From Neomesorhizobium sp963726065 (GTDB taxonomy: Bacteria > Pseudomonadota > Alphaproteobacteria > Rhizobiales > Rhizobiaceae): DNA of 64,000 bases. The notes beneath the pieces are model-generated. The model was not told the origin of the DNA. It saw nothing but the letters and a program-made list of their open reading frames with translations, and ran no database searches. The translations under genes and the position numbers were made by a program. The stretch is taken from the NCBI GenBank assembly GCA_963726065.1, contig CAVSAU010000016.1, positions 682,001 through 746,000 on the forward strand, in the 5' to 3' direction. Shown here piece after piece: positions 47,541 to 55,845 of this stretch. Position 1 is the stretch's first letter; every line of letters begins with the position of its first letter.

Positions 47541-47559
47541 ATTGCAAATGAGTTGCAAT
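47541..47559. promoter_or_regulatory. 19-bp inverted repeat ATTGCAA-N5-TTGCAAT
   Basis: ATTGCAA (47541-47547) and TTGCAAT (47553-47559) are a perfect inverted repeat 91 bases upstream of the small gene at 47650. TTGCAA-type palindromes are used by Fur-family regulators such as Mur in alphaproteobacteria, but the spacing here was not checked against a matrix. Confidence 0.35.
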
Positions 47560-47649
47560 TGCGGTGATGCATGATAGGCTTGGATTGAATGGGCGCACGC
47601 AGCATTTTTTACGCAACAGCACGGGGTTGGAACCGTCTGGTCAAGGCAG

Positions 47650-47862
47650 ATGGCTAAGCTGCAAGGGACTTCATCTGAAATGCATGCGCAGGCTAGGAAA
47701 CTCTCCGACGCCGAGCTGATTGAGATCGCGCACCTCGATGAAGCCACATTAGCCTTGATCGCGCGCGCGGAGCTTCAACGGCGCAACACATGGTTCAGTG
47801 ATACAACGCTCATCGTTGCGACGATCAGTATGATTTTTGCGGCAGTCGCCCTATTATTCTAG
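47650..47862 (+). CDS. Small hypothetical protein with C-terminal membrane span
   Basis: The protein has 70 residues. A soluble, acidic helical part (ARKLSDAELIEIAHLDEATL) is followed by a single C-terminal span (TTLIVATISMIFAAVALLF) ending at the stop. AAGGCAG precedes the ATG. I recognise no family. The palindrome at 47541 lies in its upstream region. It is convergent with the ABC exporter gene, 31 bases between stops. Confidence 0.55.
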   Translation: MAKLQGTSSEMHAQARKLSDAELIEIAHLDEATLALIARAELQRRNTWFSDTTLIVATISMIFAAVALLF

Positions 47863-47892
47863 CCTGCTCGATTTCAGCGTCTGGTCACAATG

Positions 47893-49650
47893 CTACGTGC
47901 GGTGTGCTGTCGAAGATGTTGGCTCCTTCGTGCTTTTCTCGCCATGCTGTGCAGTGTGGAGCCTGCTATAGATGCCGCCTCGGGCGACAAGAGCGTCATG
48001 CGAGCCTTCTTCGGCGATACCCGTTGCGTCAACGACGACGATCCTGTCTGCATTGCGTATCGTTGCCAGCCGGTGCGCGATTACCAGCGTGGTGCGACCG
48101 TCCGAGAGTTCTGCCAGGGATTGCTGGATCTCGCGCTCGGTTTCTGTGTCGAGCGCCGAAGTCGCTTCATCGAGAATAAGGATCGGCGGGTTCTTTAGGA
48201 ACATCCGTGCAATTGCTAGGCGTTGCTTCTGGCCGCCGGAAAGCTTTACACCGCGTTCGCCGATGATGGTGTCGAGGCCCTCCGGCAACGCGTCGATCAT
48301 CTCGTTGAGCCGCGCCCGCCGTGCCGCCTCGACAATGGCACTTTCAGGCGCATCGAGGCGTCCATAGGCGATGTTTTCGCGGATAGAGCCACCGAACAGG
48401 AAAACGTCCTGCTGGACGATGCCGATCTGACTGCGCAGCGATGAAAGGGTCATATCGCGAATGTCGATACCGTCGACAGCAATTGCGCCGGACTTCACTT
48501 CGTAGAAACGCGGCAGCAGCGAGCAGATCGTCGTCTTGCCGGCACCTGAAGGTCCCACAAATGCAATCGTCTGGCCGGCACGAATATCGAGGTCGACATC
48601 GCGCAGAATCAGCCGATCGCCGCTGTAGCCGAAGCCGACGCCGCTGTAGCGGATGTCGCCCTTCAGGCTCTTCACATCGATCGCTCCAGGTCTGTCGGCA
48701 ATATCCGGTTCGGTGTCGAGCAGTTCCGTGTAACGGCGGAAACCGGCAATGCCTTTTGGATAAGTCTCGATCACCGAATTGATCTTCTCGATCGGCCGCA
48801 CAAACACGTTGACCAAAAGCAGAAAGCTGATGAAACCTCCGTTGGAGAGTTGGCCGTCGATGACCAGATAGCTGCCTGCGATCATGACGATCAGTTGGAT
48901 TAGTCGGATGCTCATGTAGTTCAGGGAACTGCTGGCCGCCATGATGCGGTAGGCGTTGAGCTTGGTCTCGCGATAGCGCTGGTTGTCGTCAGCAAACAGC
49001 CGTCTTTCATGGTCTTCGTTGGCGAAAGCCTGGACGACCCTCATGCCACCGACATTCTCTTCGATGCGGACATTGAAATCGCCAACCCGCCGGTAAAGCG
49101 CTCGCCAGTTGGTCTCCATGCGCTCGCCGTAGCGAATCGTCACCCAGGTGACCACCGGCACCACGCAGGCGGTGATCAGCGCCAGGTTTGCGTTGACCGT
49201 GAACATTAGCAGAAGCGCGCCGATGAACGTCATCACCGCTATGAACAGATCTTCCGGGCCGTGGTGGGCGACTTCGCCAATCTCTTCCAGATCCTTGGTT
49301 ACCCGCCCCACTAGGTGACCCGTCTTGTTATTGTCATAGAAGCGGAAGGAGAGTTTCTGGAGATGGTCGAAGCTCTTGCGCCGCATCTCCGTCTCAATGT
49401 TGATGCCAAGCATATGCCCCCAATAGGTAACGATGGCCATCAGTGCTGTGTTGAACAGATAGACGACCAGCAGTCCCGCTGCGGCGACGAGGATCAGCGT
49501 CCAGTTTTGACCAGGAAGCAGTTCGTCGACGAAAACTTTCACCGCCATCGGGAAGCCGAGTTCCAGCAGGCCCGACAGAATCGCGCAGGAAAAATCGAGG
49601 ATGAACAGGCCCTTGTAGGGCCGATAATAGGAGAAGAACCGTTTGATCAT
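47893..49650 (-). CDS. ABC exporter (membrane and ATPase domains fused, MsbA/multidrug type)
   Basis: The protein has 585 residues from the ATG at 49650, which has GGAGG upstream. Six spans occupy residues 1-310. The ATPase domain is complete, with GPSGAGKTTICSLLPRFYE (about 370), QQDVFLFGGSI, LSGGQKQRLAIARMFL and LILDEATSALD, then the H-loop IAHRLAT. It acts as a homodimer in the inner membrane. It follows fhuB by about 100 bases on the same strand and may be cotranscribed with the siderophore uptake genes. Some such exporters move siderophores or peptides outward, but a lipid or drug role fits as well. Confidence 0.9.
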   Translation of the reverse strand: MIKRFFSYYRPYKGLFILDFSCAILSGLLELGFPMAVKVFVDELLPGQNWTLILVAAAGLLVVYLFNTALMAIVTYWGHMLGINIETEMRRKSFDHLQKLSFRFYDNNKTGHLVGRVTKDLEEIGEVAHHGPEDLFIAVMTFIGALLLMFTVNANLALITACVVPVVTWVTIRYGERMETNWRALYRRVGDFNVRIEENVGGMRVVQAFANEDHERRLFADDNQRYRETKLNAYRIMAASSSLNYMSIRLIQLIVMIAGSYLVIDGQLSNGGFISFLLLVNVFVRPIEKINSVIETYPKGIAGFRRYTELLDTEPDIADRPGAIDVKSLKGDIRYSGVGFGYSGDRLILRDVDLDIRAGQTIAFVGPSGAGKTTICSLLPRFYEVKSGAIAVDGIDIRDMTLSSLRSQIGIVQQDVFLFGGSIRENIAYGRLDAPESAIVEAARRARLNEMIDALPEGLDTIIGERGVKLSGGQKQRLAIARMFLKNPPILILDEATSALDTETEREIQQSLAELSDGRTTLVIAHRLATIRNADRIVVVDATGIAEEGSHDALVARGGIYSRLHTAQHGEKSTKEPTSSTAHRT

Positions 49651-49751
49651 TGCCTCCGGCTTCAAGCCAATTCTTGGGTAAGGGGGTTTCTTTGCCGCTG
49701 ATGTGGATGGATTGGAAGAGCCTCAGACAGCTTCCCGCCATACCAGCGGTG

Positions 49752-51764
49752 TCATTGCCTGCGGTTCCATAACAGGACCAGGAAATAGGGCCCTCCGACC
49801 AGGGCAGCGAGCAGACCGGCAGGGATCTGCCAGGGGAAGATCAGCATCCGCCCCGCCCAATCGGCACAAAGAAGGATCAGCCCGCCGAGGATCGCGGACG
49901 CGTAAAGTTGCGGCCGGGCGCGTTGGAATCCCAACATGCGCGCCATATGCGGCGCCATCAGTCCGACGAAACTCAAAGGCCCAATGACAAGCGTGGCCAC
50001 CGCCGTCGGCACCGATATGAACGCAAGCAGAACGAGCCGGACGCGCGTCAACCCGAGACCAAGACAACGCGAGGCAGCTTCGCCAAGCGGCAGGATGTCC
50101 AGCCATCGCGCGGTGAACGGCACGATCGCCAGCAGCAGGATGGCGGTCAGGGCCGCGGTGAGCGCATCGTTGACCGTCGCCGTGTACGTGGAACCGGACA
50201 GCCAGGCGATCAGGGTATCCAGCCGCGGATCTCCGCCGGCGAGCACCACTGCCGAGAAAGCCGACGCCATCGTCGCCACGGCAACGCCGGCAAGCAGCAG
50301 GCGATCGGGCGCCAACGCCTGCCGATTGCCAGTCGGGGAAATGAGCAGCAGGCTCGCCAGCGCACCGACAAGACCGGCCACCAGCATCGCTGGACGATCC
50401 AAACCTGAGGTCAGGACAAAGAGCAACAAGACGCCCAGCGCAGCACCGCCGGAAATGCCAAGTACCTCGGGCGCCGACATCGGATTGCCGGTCATCCGCT
50501 GCATCATGGTGCCGGCGACCGCCAGCATCGCGCCGGCAGACAACGCGACCGCAACTCTTGGTGCTCGCAGCGGCAGAAGCTCGACAAGCTCGCCCAACGC
50601 GGCCCAGTGCCAACCGCCAGAGCCGCGCCCCATCGCAAGTGCCGCCCAAACGGCTACAGCCGTCACCACAAGTCCTGGCGCCAGCCATACCCACCCATTG
50701 CGCCGGCGCACGACTGGCGACATCGCCCTCTCACGATCCGGCGTAATCCGCATTCTCGGCAAAAGCAAAAACAACAGCGGCGCGCCGAGAAACGCCGTTG
50801 CGGTGCCTGCTGGAATTTCGGACGCGAACGGCAGTATCTGCACAAGCCTGTCGTTGAACCAAAGCAAGGCCGCACCAGCAAGCGATGCCCAGATCATCCG
50901 CTGGCGCAGAGTCCGCGCACCGGCAAGCTTGACCAGTGCCGGCGCCGCCAAGGCCAGGAAACCGATGACACCGACAGCCGCAACGACAATCCCGCTCAGC
51001 GCAACTGCGATCCCCAGGCCGGAGAGCCGTGTCGAAATTGGACTGGCGCCGAGGCTGGCCGCGCTTTCGTCGCTGAGATCGAGCAACCGCAGCTGACGGC
51101 TCAGCAGAAAAGCGGCACCGGCGCTGAGCAGCAGCCATGGCGCCAGCTTCAAGACCGTGGCGTCGCCATTCTGGACCAAGGACCCGCTCTGCCAGATGAA
51201 GAGTTCTGCGGAATATTCACGGTTGGCCGCCATCAGCAAGGCACTGGCCGAACTGCAGGTCAGGCTGATGACAAGGCCGGCGATGATGATGGCGATCGGT
51301 GAGAAGCTGTGACCTCTCGCCAACCCGAAAACGGCGAGTGTCGTGACGGCGCCGCCGACGATTGCGATCCATTCGCGACCGCTTTCCAGCATCCAGGGCG
51401 CGTAAAGTGTTGCTATGGTCAGCGCGACGCTCGCGCCTGCATTGGTGCCGACGGTCGTTGGCTCGGCAAGCGGATTGCGCAAAACCTGCTGGAGGATCAC
51501 GCCAGAGAGACCGAGTGCTGCGCCAGCCAGCAGGCTTATTGCAACGCGCGGCAGAAAGGCATGGCGATAAAGCAATTGTCGCGGGTCGGTGAAATCCACC
51601 GCCACAAGGGCCTGCCACCACATGTGGGCAGGCAGAAGCCGAAGCAGCCCATCGATCGTGAGGCACGCCGCAACCAGTGCCGGAACACAGACCAGAAGCA
51701 TCAGTCGCCAAGAGCCGTTGTCGCGGCGAAGACGATCACCAGTGGTGGCGCGCACTGCCGTCAT
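49752..51764 (-). CDS. fhuB: Ferric hydroxamate ABC permease FhuB (double-length)
   Basis: The protein has 670 residues from the ATG at 51764, which overlaps the fhuD stop (ATGA). Two FecCD-type halves are fused head to tail, as in FhuB. Half 1 has LPRVAISLLAGAALGLSGVI, QQVLRNPLAEPTTVG and NAGASVALTIA. Half 2 has APRVAVALSAGAMLAVAGTM, MQRMTGNPMSAPEVLGIS and FVGLMAPHMARMLG. About 18-20 spans are expected. The energy comes from FhuC, encoded divergently at 55026. The length equals that of known FhuB proteins, so no second permease gene is needed. Confidence 0.92.
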   Translation of the reverse strand: MTAVRATTGDRLRRDNGSWRLMLLVCVPALVAACLTIDGLLRLLPAHMWWQALVAVDFTDPRQLLYRHAFLPRVAISLLAGAALGLSGVILQQVLRNPLAEPTTVGTNAGASVALTIATLYAPWMLESGREWIAIVGGAVTTLAVFGLARGHSFSPIAIIIAGLVISLTCSSASALLMAANREYSAELFIWQSGSLVQNGDATVLKLAPWLLLSAGAAFLLSRQLRLLDLSDESAASLGASPISTRLSGLGIAVALSGIVVAAVGVIGFLALAAPALVKLAGARTLRQRMIWASLAGAALLWFNDRLVQILPFASEIPAGTATAFLGAPLLFLLLPRMRITPDRERAMSPVVRRRNGWVWLAPGLVVTAVAVWAALAMGRGSGGWHWAALGELVELLPLRAPRVAVALSAGAMLAVAGTMMQRMTGNPMSAPEVLGISGGAALGVLLLFVLTSGLDRPAMLVAGLVGALASLLLISPTGNRQALAPDRLLLAGVAVATMASAFSAVVLAGGDPRLDTLIAWLSGSTYTATVNDALTAALTAILLLAIVPFTARWLDILPLGEAASRCLGLGLTRVRLVLLAFISVPTAVATLVIGPLSFVGLMAPHMARMLGFQRARPQLYASAILGGLILLCADWAGRMLIFPWQIPAGLLAALVGGPYFLVLLWNRRQ

Positions 51765-52660
51765 GCCAAGGCGGCGAGAAAACCGGCGAAGCGGGCTGCA
51801 GCAGCCAGCCCCCCGAACGGCCAGACAGGCGGGATCGCGGTGACCTTGCCTGCCCTGACGCATGGAAGGTTGGCCCACAGGCTGCTTTGCTCGATCCTGA
51901 TCTTTACATGCAGCGGGATCGGCTCCAGCGATACGACTCGCGCCTCGCCGATCGCCACCAATTCTTCGATGCCCATCGTTGCAAAGCCCCAACTGTCGGT
52001 GGGGCCGGTCCAGGCATTGACGATTGCCATGCGGTCGAGCACGTCCTGCAGCAGGCTCCCCCCGCCATAGACGCGCACATGGCGGTCGTCGAACATGCTC
52101 ACCACCGCAAGTGGCGCCGCCTGCCCCGTTAGTCGAGCCCTTGCTTCCTCTATTTTCGCGGCCGTTTGCGAAATCAGGCGCATAGCCTCGACCTCGCGAC
52201 CAAGCTTCATGCCGAGCTTCAGCGTTTCGGCTTCGGCCTGCTGATACGGCGCCTGCGTGCCGTCGTAGAAGGGCACCATGTGCAACGGCGCGATCCGCTT
52301 GAACGGCGCTTCGTCGAGCCCGAAGCCATAGGCCCCGGTTATCAGGTCCGGCTTGAGTTCCAGCAGCAGTTCGAGGTTGGGCTCACCGCGCGAGCCAAGG
52401 TCAAGACAGCCGGCGGGAAGCTCAGGTGCAACCGCCCAGTCGCGATAGCCCTTCGTGTCCGCGACCGCGATCGGCATGATGCCGAGCGAGATCGCCATCT
52501 CGGCCGACGTCCATTCAAGGCAGGCGATCCGCGGCGGTTGCGCTGCAGATGCAGGCAGCACACCTGCCATCAACCCCGCTGCCGCGAACCCGCCAACGAA
52601 CTGGCGACGTGTCGGCCATGTGGTCGCGCGTTCAATTACGTATCCGAACTGCGCTACCAA
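51761..52660 (-). CDS. fhuD: Iron-siderophore binding protein FhuD with Tat signal; start codon uncertain
   Basis: This is a periplasmic receptor of the FhuD/TroA fold. The N-terminus carries a twin-arginine signal (TRRQFVGGFAAAGLM, ending ASAAQ), then RIACLEWTSAEMAISLGIMP, LDLGSRGEPNLELLLELKPD and DSWGFATMGIEELV. No ATG or GTG lies in frame before the RR motif. The only conventional choice is a TTG at 52660 overlapping the end of the TonB receptor gene, giving 299 residues with a 17-residue lead. A lost start codon near GCGACCACATGG, where homologues would begin, is possible. It lies between the receptor gene and fhuB. Confidence 0.85.
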   Translation of the reverse strand: MVAQFGYVIERATTWPTRRQFVGGFAAAGLMAGVLPASAAQPPRIACLEWTSAEMAISLGIMPIAVADTKGYRDWAVAPELPAGCLDLGSRGEPNLELLLELKPDLITGAYGFGLDEAPFKRIAPLHMVPFYDGTQAPYQQAEAETLKLGMKLGREVEAMRLISQTAAKIEEARARLTGQAAPLAVVSMFDDRHVRVYGGGSLLQDVLDRMAIVNAWTGPTDSWGFATMGIEELVAIGEARVVSLEPIPLHVKIRIEQSSLWANLPCVRAGKVTAIPPVWPFGGLAAAARFAGFLAALA

Positions 52661-54843
52661 CGATACTTCATCGAGCCGGTGATCTTGCGGCCCTCTCCGT
52701 AGAAGCAGCCCGAACTGCGAGCATAGCAGGTGGCGACATATGTCTTGTCGAACAGGTTGCTGGCGTTGAGCTGGAACTTCATGTTTTTCCAGTCGTAGTG
52801 GATGGCTGCGTCGACGAGCGTCGCCGAGGGCACCTCGAAGGAATTGGCGTCGTCGCCGAAAGTCGACCCGATGTAGCGCACGCCAGCCCCGGCGCCGAAG
52901 CCCTCCAGCATGCCGCTCCGGAACGTATAGTCGCCCCAGACCGAAAGGCGATGCCGTGGCACGCCATAGGGCGTATTGCCACCGGTGCCTTCGTCGTTGT
53001 CGAGAATTTCCATGTCGATATAGGCATAGGCGAGCTTGATGTCCCAGCCGGAGTCGAGGCTTGCCACGCCTTCCACCTCGATGCCACGCGAGCGGATCTT
53101 GCCGGTCTGGAACGGATCGTTGCCGAGATAGCGCACCACGTTTTCGCGCGTCAGATCGAAGGCCGCGACGGTGACAAAGCTGTTCCAACCCTGCGGCTGG
53201 TATTTCACGCCGACCTCGTATTGCTCCCCGGTTTCCGGCTTGAAGGCTTCGCCATCGTTGTTTGTGCCGATCTCCGGATAGAATGACGTCGAATAGCTGA
53301 GGTAAGGCGCCACCCCGATGTCGGAAAGGTAAACCAGGCCGACCCGGCCGGTGAAGGCGTTGTCCGACTGCTCGGTGGTGCTGTCCGACATCCTGTCCAG
53401 CGTTTCGCTTTTGGCCCAGTCTTGGCGGCCGCCGAAAGTCAGCACCCAGTTTTCGTATTTGACCTGATCCTGCACATAGAGGCCGGCCTGCCATTGCCTG
53501 GTGTCGGTGTCCTTGTAGGTCATAATATCCGACACCGGTGCGCCGTAGACCGGATTGAAGATGTCATCGAGGGGAGCGATGGTTCCTGACCCGCCCCAGT
53601 CACTGTAGTCGGTATATTGGTAGTCGAGCCCCATCAGCAGCGTGTGGGCGAGCGGCCCCGTATCGAACGTCGCCTCGGTCTGGTTGTCGACCGAGAAGTT
53701 GCCAAGTTTCGAGCGGCCGGCATCCGCGTAGCGATGATAGGTATGGCCGTCTGGATCGAGGCCGGGTTGCAGATCTGGATTGGGGTTCGCGCCCCCGCCG
53801 AACACGCCGAGTTGTTCGTCATTGTCGAGGTAGGAATAGCGAGCGTTTTGCCTGACTATCCAGGTGTCGTTGAACCGGTGCTCGAACTCGTAGCCGAGCA
53901 TGGCGAGGGTCGGGTTGAATTCATCGAATGCCGGCTCGCCCACGAAACGGCTGTTTGGCAGGCGCTGTCCGTTCAGGCCCGGGAAAACTGTCCCATCGGC
54001 CGGAAGGAACTGGATGCCCCAGCCGGTTCTGTCGCGCTGATAGGTCCCGAGCAGGGTAAGACTGGTGTCGGCGTCGGGCTGCCACTGGAGCGAAGGCGCG
54101 ATGAATACGCGATCGTCGTTGACATAGTCGACGCCGGTATCGCCATCGCGGAAAAGCCCGGTCAGCCGGTAGCTTAATACACCGGCCTCGTCGACCTTGC
54201 CGCCCATGTCGAACTGACCCTGGTAGCGGTCGAAGCTGCCGGCGCTGACCTCGACCTCGCGGAACGTTTCGTCGGTCGGTCGCTTGCTGACATAGTTGAT
54301 AATGCCGCCGGGGCTGTTCTGGCCGTAGAGCACCGATGCGGGTCCGTGCAGGATTTCGAGGCGTTCGGCGCCATAAGGATCGAGCGACAGGAAGGTCGCG
54401 AAGTCCGATCCCTTGAGGCGCAAGCCATCCTTATAGAAGGCCTCGTCCGATATGTTGAAGCCGCGGATCTGCAGACCGTAACCGCGGGTATCGTTGCCCC
54501 ACAGTTCACCGCCGACACCCGCCGTGTAGCGCACGGCATTGCCGATGCTTTCCGCATTCTGCGCCGCCATCTGGTCGGCCGTGACGACCGAAACCGACTG
54601 CGGGTTCTCGATCAGCGGGGTGTCGGCCTTTGAACCGGTGGCGCTGCGCTGCGCAACATAGCCATCAACCGGTCCCCAGGCCTTTTCAATGCGCTCCTGC
54701 ACTGTGATGGTATCGAGAACGACCGCGCGCCCCTCCTGCGCATGCGCCGTAACGCCGAGAAGTCCCAGTCCGAGCATTGTCTGGGACAAAAGACACAGCC
54801 GTCTTCTGCTCGCCTGGCCCAAGCCAAAAACTGACTTGTCCAT
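52654..54843 (-). CDS. TonB-dependent ferric siderophore receptor (FhuA/FoxA-like)
   Basis: The protein has 729 residues from the ATG at 54843, chosen because MDKSVFGLGQASRRRLCL opens a Sec signal ending AHAQ. ATGs at 54852 and 54900 are alternatives. The plug domain follows a TonB-box-like VVLDTITV, with ENPQSVSVVTADQM and the barrel-plug segment YGLQIRGFNISDEAFYKDG. The 22-strand barrel ends in an aromatic residue (SMKYRW), as required for outer membrane insertion. The wording of the plug is that of hydroxamate receptors (ferrichrome, ferrioxamine). It is the first gene of the unit receptor-fhuD-fhuB, divergent from fhuC. Confidence 0.92.
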   Translation of the reverse strand: MDKSVFGLGQASRRRLCLLSQTMLGLGLLGVTAHAQEGRAVVLDTITVQERIEKAWGPVDGYVAQRSATGSKADTPLIENPQSVSVVTADQMAAQNAESIGNAVRYTAGVGGELWGNDTRGYGLQIRGFNISDEAFYKDGLRLKGSDFATFLSLDPYGAERLEILHGPASVLYGQNSPGGIINYVSKRPTDETFREVEVSAGSFDRYQGQFDMGGKVDEAGVLSYRLTGLFRDGDTGVDYVNDDRVFIAPSLQWQPDADTSLTLLGTYQRDRTGWGIQFLPADGTVFPGLNGQRLPNSRFVGEPAFDEFNPTLAMLGYEFEHRFNDTWIVRQNARYSYLDNDEQLGVFGGGANPNPDLQPGLDPDGHTYHRYADAGRSKLGNFSVDNQTEATFDTGPLAHTLLMGLDYQYTDYSDWGGSGTIAPLDDIFNPVYGAPVSDIMTYKDTDTRQWQAGLYVQDQVKYENWVLTFGGRQDWAKSETLDRMSDSTTEQSDNAFTGRVGLVYLSDIGVAPYLSYSTSFYPEIGTNNDGEAFKPETGEQYEVGVKYQPQGWNSFVTVAAFDLTRENVVRYLGNDPFQTGKIRSRGIEVEGVASLDSGWDIKLAYAYIDMEILDNDEGTGGNTPYGVPRHRLSVWGDYTFRSGMLEGFGAGAGVRYIGSTFGDDANSFEVPSATLVDAAIHYDWKNMKFQLNASNLFDKTYVATCYARSSGCFYGEGRKITGSMKYRW

Positions 54844-54952
54844 GCGCCCCATACCGTCAAATTTCGTGTAATCGTCCACGCTGCAACGCCCCCCAACCAT
54901 CTCCTGAACTGGTATCGTCGCCGGAGCAACTCTTGCCCGACGGACAATATGT

Positions 54953-54967
54953 TGACTATTTGAGTCA
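54953..54967. promoter_or_regulatory. Iron-responsive-operator-like site (TGA-N9-TCA)
   Basis: TGACTATTTGAGTCA lies midway between the divergent receptor and fhuC starts. It fits the TGA-N9-TCA pattern of rhizobial iron boxes bound by RirA, and its arms TGACT/AGTCA are a perfect inverted repeat. A wider repeat, GTTGACTA (54951-54958) and TAGTCAAC (54975-54982), surrounds it. Iron repression of both units is the likely meaning. Confidence 0.6.
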
Positions 54968-55025
54968 TGTTTCTTAGTCAACCCAAGGGCGTGCGCCATC
55001 CCTGGCAGCGCCATGGATTGAAGGG

Positions 55026-55826
55026 ATGAGTTTTGTGATTGCAGCTGACGACCGGAGCGCCTTTAGCATCAGCGAACTGAGCTTCACGACTGGCGCGCGA
55101 ACTCTGCTTGGCCCTATCTCGCTAGACCTGGAGCGCGGACGGGTCTACGGCCTGATCGGCCACAACGGTTCCGGCAAGACGACGCTTGTCAAGCTTCTGG
55201 CCCGGCAGCAGTCGCCAAGCTCGGGGACCATAACCTTCTCGGGCCGACCCCTACCGGCCTGGCGTCCACGCGAACTCGCCCGGGTACTTGCCTACCTTCC
55301 GCAGGCCACCCCGGCGGCGACCGGTCTGACCGTTCGCGAACTGGCAGCACTCGGCCGCTATCCCTGGCATGGTGCTCTGGGACGTTTCGGGCCCGAAGAC
55401 CACCGCCATGTCAACGAAGCGCTCACCCTCACCGACATGACAAACTTCAGCGACCGTCTTGTCGATGAATTGTCCGGCGGCGAACGCCAGCGGGCATGGA
55501 TCGCCATGCTGGTGGCGCAGGACGCCAGCGTTATGCTTCTCGACGAGCCGACATCAGCGCTGGACATTGCCCATCAGGAAGAGGTGCTGGGACTGGTGCA
55601 GCAACTGAGCCGCAAGCGCGGGCTGTGCGTCATCATAGTGCTGCATGATCCCAACATGGCGGCGCGACATTGCGATGAACTGATCGCACTGAAAGAGGGA
55701 AAGCTTCTGACCCGCGGGACGCCGCATGAGATGATGAAGGGCGACGTACTGAAAGGCATTTTTGGTGTGGAAATGGGCGTGTTCTTCCACCCGGAAACGG
55801 GCCAGCCGATCGGCTACGTTCAGTAA
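55026..55826 (+). CDS. fhuC: Ferric hydroxamate ABC ATPase FhuC
   Basis: This 266-residue cytoplasmic ATPase has GHNGSGKTTLVKLLARQQ (about 45), the Q-loop YLPQ, ELSGGERQRAWIAMLVAQD, Walker B MLLDEPTSALD and the H-loop LHDPN. The sequence between Q-loop and signature (VRELAALGRYPWHGALGRF) is that of FhuC/FecE siderophore ATPases. It is transcribed away from the receptor-fhuD-fhuB unit through a shared promoter carrying the iron box. GAAGGG precedes the ATG closely. It completes the Fhu importer. Confidence 0.93.
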   Translation: MSFVIAADDRSAFSISELSFTTGARTLLGPISLDLERGRVYGLIGHNGSGKTTLVKLLARQQSPSSGTITFSGRPLPAWRPRELARVLAYLPQATPAATGLTVRELAALGRYPWHGALGRFGPEDHRHVNEALTLTDMTNFSDRLVDELSGGERQRAWIAMLVAQDASVMLLDEPTSALDIAHQEEVLGLVQQLSRKRGLCVIIVLHDPNMAARHCDELIALKEGKLLTRGTPHEMMKGDVLKGIFGVEMGVFFHPETGQPIGYVQ

Positions 55827-55845
55827 CAAACTTTGCGTTTGCGCG

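Larger units (their letters stand above)
46738..47649. other. Gene-poor region with a regulator remnant
   Basis: These 912 bases between the sensor kinase and a small membrane protein gene contain no intact gene. The only recognisable coding text is a response regulator fragment near 47053-47210 and an inverted repeat at 47541. Open frames in 46738-47050 and 47210-47400 show no family wording. Confidence 0.5.
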
